From JBIOYL01 sp044870185 (GTDB lineage: Bacteria > Actinomycetota > CALGFH01): a stretch of DNA of 20,184 bases. The notes beneath the pieces are model-generated. The model had not been told where the DNA came from and searched no databases. It saw only the letters and a list, made by a program, of their open reading frames with translations. The translations under genes and the position numbers were made by a program. Of this stretch, positions 16,907 through 20,184 are shown in pieces (position 1 is the first letter of the stretch; each line of letters opens with the position of its first letter). Location of the stretch: the NCBI GenBank assembly GCA_044870185.1, contig JBIOYL010000293.1, positions 1 through 20,184 of the forward strand. Direction: 5' to 3'.

Positions 16907-18298
16907 TCACGAGCTGTTCCGCTCCCGCCGGCGCCGGCGGCGACGCGCGACCCAGCCTTCGATCAGGCGCTGCTCGGCGCGCTCGATGGCCAGTGCGCCG
17001 GGCGGGACGTCCTTGGTGATGGTCGAGCCGGCCGCCGTCTGCGCCCCGTCGCCAACGGTGAGCGGCGCTACGAGCATGGTATCCGATCCGATGAAGGCGC
17101 CGTCGCCGACGACCGTGCGGTGCTTGTCGATCCCGTCGTAGTTGACGAACACGGTGCCCGCGCCGACGTTGACGTCCGCACCGATCTCGGCGTCGCCGAC
17201 GTAGGTCAGGTGGGGCACCTTCGAGCCGGCCCCGACCCGCGAGTTCTTGACCTCGACGTAGGTGCCGACCTTGCTCTGGGGTCCCAGCTCGGCGCCGGGG
17301 CGCAGGTAGGCGAACGGGCCGACTTGGGCGCGGGCGCCGATGCGGGCCGACTGGCCGACCGTCTGGGCCACGACCGCCTCGTCGGCCACCGTGCAGCCGA
17401 CCAGGCGCGTGTTCGGCCCGATCCGGCAGCCCGACCCGATCCGGGTTCCGGCCTCCAGGAAGGTGAGCGGCTCGAGCACCGAGTCGGCGCCGACCTCGAC
17501 GTCGACGTCGACATAGGTGGTGGCCGGGTCGACCACGGTGACCCCGTCGGCCATGAGCCTGGCCAGCAGGCGCCCGCGCAGCACGCGCCCGGCCTCGGCG
17601 AGCTGCGCCCGGTCGTTGACGCCGCGCGCCTCGACCTCCGGCCCGGTCCAGGCGGCCACGCGCCCGCCGGCCGGCCGCACCAGCGGCAGCAGGTCGGGCA
17701 GGTAGCGCTCGCCCTGGTCGTTGTCGGGCACGAGGTCGGGCAGGCGGTCCAGGAGGGGCCGGTCGAACACGTACATGCCGGCGTTGACCTCGCGGATGGC
17801 CCGCTGGCGCTGGTCGGCGTCGCGCTCCTCGACGACGGCGGCGACCAGCCCGTCACCGTCCCGCAGCACCCGGCCGTAGCCGGTCGGGTCGTCCACCGTG
17901 CAGGTCAGCAGCGTCATGCTGGCGCGCTGGCGGCGGTGGGTGGCGAGCAGCCGCTCCAGTGTCGCCGGCGTCACCAGCGGCGTGTCGCCGTACAGGACGA
18001 GCACCTCGCCGCGGTCGGGCAGTGCCGGCAGGGCGGCCGCCAGCGCGTCGCCGGTGCCCCGCAGCTCCTGCTGCACGGCGAACTCGACCGGCCCGAGGTC
18101 GAACCGCGCCGCCGCGGCGCGCACCTCGTCGGCGCCCCGGCCGATGACCAGCACGGTGCGGTCGGCGCGAAGGCGGTGGGCGGCGGCCAGGACGTGCCAG
18201 ACGAGCGGCCGCCCGGCCAGGGGATGCAGCGGCTTCGGGATCGACGAGCGGAAGCGCTTGCCCTCCCCGGCGGCGAGCACGACGACGCTGAGACCCAT
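16907..18298 (-). CDS. glmU: Bifunctional GlmU: UDP-GlcNAc pyrophosphorylase / glucosamine-1-phosphate acetyltransferase
   Basis: 463-aa cytoplasmic enzyme producing UDP-N-acetylglucosamine for peptidoglycan. The uridylyltransferase domain (1-225) has LAAGEGKR, K22 and D105 in LYGDTPLV; the left-handed beta-helix acetyltransferase domain (about 255-440) has PHLTYVGD with catalytic H363 (E. coli numbering coincides) and VNYDGIDKHRT. The nucleotide motif reads GEGKRF where most family members have GxGTRM, a conspicuous change. The C-terminus is very basic (seven consecutive arginines near 452-458). The ATG at 18298 has AGGAGC 5 bp upstream. tRNA-Gln lies 52 bp upstream and prs 38 bp downstream, the standard actinobacterial neighbourhood. 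Confidence 0.95.
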   Translation of the reverse strand: MGLSVVVLAAGEGKRFRSSIPKPLHPLAGRPLVWHVLAAAHRLRADRTVLVIGRGADEVRAAAARFDLGPVEFAVQQELRGTGDALAAALPALPDRGEVLVLYGDTPLVTPATLERLLATHRRQRASMTLLTCTVDDPTGYGRVLRDGDGLVAAVVEERDADQRQRAIREVNAGMYVFDRPLLDRLPDLVPDNDQGERYLPDLLPLVRPAGGRVAAWTGPEVEARGVNDRAQLAEAGRVLRGRLLARLMADGVTVVDPATTYVDVDVEVGADSVLEPLTFLEAGTRIGSGCRIGPNTRLVGCTVADEAVVAQTVGQSARIGARAQVGPFAYLRPGAELGPQSKVGTYVEVKNSRVGAGSKVPHLTYVGDAEIGADVNVGAGTVFVNYDGIDKHRTVVGDGAFIGSDTMLVAPLTVGDGAQTAAGSTITKDVPPGALAIERAEQRLIEGWVARRRRRRRERNSS

Positions 18299-18350
18299 GC
18301 GCTGCTCCTGGTGATCGCTTGTCCAGATGGTCGGGCCCGGTTCGGCGCTG

Positions 18351-18422
18351 CTGGCGGGCAAGGATTCGAACCTTGACCTGACGGCTCCAAAGGCCGCCGT
18401 GCTGCCGTTACACCACCCGCCA
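18351..18422 (-). tRNA. tRNA-Gln (anticodon UUG)
   Basis: The minus strand folds into a complete cloverleaf of 72 nt: acceptor TGGCGGG/CCCGCCA, anticodon stem GCGGC/GCCGT around loop CTTTGGA with anticodon TTG, and T-arm CAAGG-TTCGAAT-CCTTG. The discriminator base is G and no CCA is encoded (the next bases are CAG). The position between ispE and glmU is the same as in Streptomyces and relatives. It probably shares a transcript with glmU. Confidence 0.95.
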
Positions 18423-18442
18423 TGGCTCGCGGCGCCCTGCGC

Positions 18443-18448
18443 ATGGTA
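18443..18448 (-). promoter_or_regulatory. Possible -10 element for tRNA-Gln/glmU
   Basis: TACCAT on the minus strand, 20 bp upstream of the mature tRNA 5' end and just after the hairpin 18453-18482. No -35 match is visible at 16-18 bp. Support is only the position and the repeated use of this hexamer before ispE. Confidence 0.25.
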
Positions 18449-18452
18449 CCCG

Positions 18453-18482
18453 GGTCGGCGCCGCCAGGAGGCCGGCGCCACC
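18453..18482 (-). terminator. Hairpin between ispE and tRNA-Gln
   Basis: ggt-ggcgcc-gcc pairs with ggc-ggcgcc-acc (12 bp, two single-base bulges) around an agga loop, starting 20 bp after the ispE stop. No T tract follows. It probably ends the ispE transcript before the tRNA. Confidence 0.5.
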
Positions 18483-18502
18483 CTGGGGCGAGCGGCCGAC
18501 GG

Positions 18503-19414
18503 TCAGCCGAAGGTCACCCCGGGGACCGGGCCGCGGGCGACCTCCAGCCGGGCGAAGACCGGCCGGACGGCGCGCGCCAGGCGACGTGCCTGCTCCTCGT
18601 CGCGGGCAAGGCCGAGCAGGGTCGGGCCGCTGCCGCTCAGGACCGCGCCGAGCGCGCCGGCCTCCAGCAGCCGCTGCTTGTTGCGCGCCAGGTGGGGGGC
18701 CAGGTCGAAGGCGGCCGCCTCGAGGTCGTTGTCCAGCAGCGCCCCGATCCGCTCGAGGTCGCCGGCCTCGAGCGCGTCCAGCAGGGCGGCGGGCCGGCGG
18801 CCCTCCAGCGGGCGGGCCAGGCCAAGCTCGTCGAAGCGGGCGTAGACCAGCGCGGTGGGCAGCGACTCGGCGTCGATGCCGACCACCCACCAGCAGGTGG
18901 CCTTGGCCGGGACCTCCTGCAGCTTCTCGCCCCGGCCGCGGCCGAGCCGGGTGCCGCCGGTCAGGCAGAACGGCACGTCGGTGCCGACCTCGACGGCCAT
19001 GGCGTGCAGGTTCACCCGTGGCAGGTGCAGGTCCCAGAGCCGGTCGAGCGCGAGCAGCGCGGCCGCCCCGTCGGCGCTGCCGCCGCCGCAGCCGGCGCCC
19101 ACCGGGATGCCCTTGCGCAGCCGGAAGCGTGCGCCGGGCAGGTCGCGCGAGCGGCGGGCAAGCTCCCGGGCGGCCACGAGCACCAGATTGGACTCGGCCG
19201 GCGGGAGCCCTTCGCCTTCGACCTCGAGCTCCAGCCCCTCCGGGGTGAGCTCGACCTCCAGATCGTCCCACAGCCCGATCGACTGCAGCACCGTCACGAC
19301 CTCGTGGTAGCCGTCGGGACGGCGCTCGCCGACGAGCAGCGCCAGGTTGATCTTGGCCGCCGCATGGGCGCGCAGGCGCGGCGGCGTGCCGGTCGAGGGC
19401 TGCTGGCTGGACAC
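18503..19414 (-). CDS. ispE: 4-diphosphocytidyl-2-C-methyl-D-erythritol kinase
   Basis: 303-aa GHMP-family kinase of the non-mevalonate isoprenoid pathway, cytoplasmic. Seen: AAAKINLAL with K21, RRPDGYHEV (31-39), the glycine-rich ATP loop PVGAGCGGGSADGAAAL (104-120), catalytic D146 in GTDVPFCLTGG, and the third GHMP motif VLSGSGPTLLGL near the C-terminus. Length and order are normal. The GTG start at 19414 has GGAGGA 4-5 bp upstream. A good promoter lies 42-70 bp upstream, so ispE can be expressed independently of rsmA, from which a 198-bp gap with repeats separates it. Confidence 0.95.
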   Translation of the reverse strand: MSSQQPSTGTPPRLRAHAAAKINLALLVGERRPDGYHEVVTVLQSIGLWDDLEVELTPEGLELEVEGEGLPPAESNLVLVAARELARRSRDLPGARFRLRKGIPVGAGCGGGSADGAAALLALDRLWDLHLPRVNLHAMAVEVGTDVPFCLTGGTRLGRGRGEKLQEVPAKATCWWVVGIDAESLPTALVYARFDELGLARPLEGRRPAALLDALEAGDLERIGALLDNDLEAAAFDLAPHLARNKQRLLEAGALGAVLSGSGPTLLGLARDEEQARRLARAVRPVFARLEVARGPVPGVTFG

Positions 19415-19455
19415 GTGCTCCTCCCGAACTCGGCCGGTCCAGGCAAAACGCGGGC

Positions 19456-19484
19456 ATGGTATGCCGCGCCCCCGACGGCTTCAA
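19456..19484 (-). promoter_or_regulatory. ispE: Sigma-70-type promoter for ispE
   Basis: On the minus strand TTGAAG (19484-19479) and TACCAT (19461-19456) are separated by exactly 17 bp. Both hexamers match the consensus at four of six positions. Predicted start near 19449 leaves a leader of about 35 nt before the GTG. This is the best promoter candidate in the window. Confidence 0.55.
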
Positions 19485-19524
19485 CGCAGCGGAGGCGGTG
19501 GGCCTCCGCCCGCAGGGCATGACC

Positions 19525-19609
19525 GGCGGACGGCACGGGGCGGCGGCGGGCAGCGGGCGGCGGACGGCACGGGGCCGGGCAGCGGGCGGCGGCGGGCAGC
19601 GGGCGGCGG
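19525..19609. repeat. GC-rich composite direct repeats downstream of rsmA
   Basis: The 17-mer cgggcagcgggcggcgg occurs three times without change, at 19547-19563, 19576-19592 and 19593-19609, the last two in tandem. The 16-mer ggcggacggcacgggg occurs at 19525-19540 and 19559-19574, interleaved with them. The tract ends 3 bp from the rsmA stop codon and lies in the rsmA-ispE gap. I see no coding potential here. Confidence 0.85.
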
Positions 19610-19612
19610 CGG

Positions 19613-20184
19613 TCAGCGCAGGGCGCGGGTCAGCGCGGCGAACGCGGCGACGTCGAGCAGCTCGGCCCGCAGCGCGAGGTCGACGCCGGCGGCCCGGCCG
19701 GCCGCCTCGACGGTGGCCGGATCCAGGCCGAGGCGCCGCAGGGCGTTGCGCAGCGTCTTGCGCCGCGACGAGAAGGCGGCGTCGACCACGCTGGCCAGCG
19801 CGGCGAAGGGCAGGCCCTCCAGGGCGGGATGGACCCGCCGGCGCAGCCCGATGACGACCGAGTCGACGTGCGGCTCCGGGATGAACACGTGGCGGGAGAT
19901 CGGGCCGAGCACGCGCGCCTCGGCCAGGGCGGCGACCTTGACGCTGGGGGCGCCGTAGGACGGGGACCCGGGTGGGGCGGCCAGGCGCTCCCCGACCTCG
20001 CGCTGGACCATGACCGTGATCGAGGTGAAGGCGGGGAACTCGGCGAGCACGCGCAGCACGAGCGGCGCCGCGATGTTGTACGGCAGGTTGGCGACCAGCC
20101 GGCCCGCCTCCGGCACCAGCCTGGAGGGGTCCGGGGAACCCCAGGGGGGTGCCCCGGTCGATCGGGAGGGGTCCGGGGAACCCC
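19613..20184 (-). CDS. rsmA: 16S rRNA dimethyladenosine transferase RsmA/KsgA (5' end cut by window edge)
   Basis: C-terminal two-thirds of the enzyme that dimethylates two adjacent adenines near the 3' end of 16S rRNA during 30S maturation. The visible 189 residues hold motif IV, VANLPYNIAAPLVLR, then VMVQREVGERLAAPPGSPSYGAPSV, a post-catalytic loop typical of the family, and the small helical C-terminal domain (RRKTLRNALRRLGLDP). The N-terminal SAM-binding motifs lie beyond the edge. An ATG-like GTG at 20116 is internal and not a real start: the frame continues open to the edge. Just before motif IV the protein reads GSPDPSR twice, encoded by a 42-bp tandem duplication, giving a Pro/Gly-rich insert not expected in the family. 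Confidence 0.92.
   Translation of the reverse strand, partial: GSPDPSRSTGAPPWGSPDPSRLVPEAGRLVANLPYNIAAPLVLRVLAEFPAFTSITVMVQREVGERLAAPPGSPSYGAPSVKVAALAEARVLGPISRHVFIPEPHVDSVVIGLRRRVHPALEGLPFAALASVVDAAFSSRRKTLRNALRRLGLDPATVEAAGRAAGVDLALRAELLDVAAFAALTRALR
20123..20184. repeat. 42-bp-period direct repeat inside rsmA
   Basis: ggaggggtccggggaacccc occurs at 20123-20142 and again, unchanged, at 20165-20184. The period of 42 bp equals 14 codons, so the reading frame is kept. Each copy contains a small inverted repeat (ggggt...acccc). The second copy ends exactly at the window edge, so more copies may follow. Confidence 0.85.

Noticed and set aside
16869..16910. Upstream GTG start of prs overlapping the glmU stop
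   Set aside because: The GTGA overlap is attractive, but the downstream GTG at 16868 has a much stronger ribosome site and gives the usual N-terminal length.
17120..18376. A plus-strand open frame of 418 codons opposite glmU
   Set aside because: It mirrors glmU and runs into the tRNA; no ribosome site or domain supports it.

Overview
The window is a very GC-rich chromosomal segment (strong preference for G or C in third codon positions, frequent GTG starts) in which every convincing gene lies on the minus strand. The backbone gene order, read in the direction of transcription, is rsmA - ispE - tRNA-Gln - glmU - prs - rplY - pth - mfd - SurA/PpiC-type lipoprotein - mazG. This is the housekeeping order of Actinomycetota (Streptomyces-like). 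The CTC-type L25, the LigC-type ligase, the Hrp1-like CBS protein and the mycobacterial-type MazG architecture agree with that. I cannot name a genus. Nothing seen suggests a plasmid, phage or insertion sequence.

From right to left: rsmA (cut by the right edge) carries an in-frame 42-bp tandem duplication. It is followed by a GC-rich repeat tract, then ispE with its own good promoter, a hairpin, tRNA-Gln(UUG), glmU and prs (cell-wall precursor and PRPP supply). Between prs and rplY, adjacent genes in many actinobacteria, sits a roughly 4-kb accessory block. It holds a PfpI/DJ-1 protein, an Hrp1-like two-CBS protein, a LigC-type ATP-dependent DNA ligase, a translationally coupled pair of unknown small proteins (51 and 143 aa) and a broken type IB topoisomerase gene that lost its catalytic core. 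Long hairpins separate several of these units.

rplY and pth follow (ribosomal protein L25 and peptidyl-tRNA hydrolase), with three tandem 16-bp repeats and a hairpin in the rplY leader. A second accessory block separates pth from mfd: an ABC-2-type ATPase/permease pair, a PLP threonine/serine dehydratase without an ACT domain, and an AI-2E-family membrane protein whose start lies 2 bp after the dehydratase stop. The left end is mfd (transcription-repair coupling), a parvulin-type foldase lipoprotein and mazG (nucleotide-pool cleaning), closely packed and probably one transcription unit. mazG is cut by the left edge.

I did not find a clear new defence or mobile system. The best leads are the unknown 51/143-aa gene pair next to the ligase, the decaying topoisomerase IB gene, the repeat-containing rplY leader, the in-frame repeat in rsmA, and an abrupt codon-usage change inside mazG.
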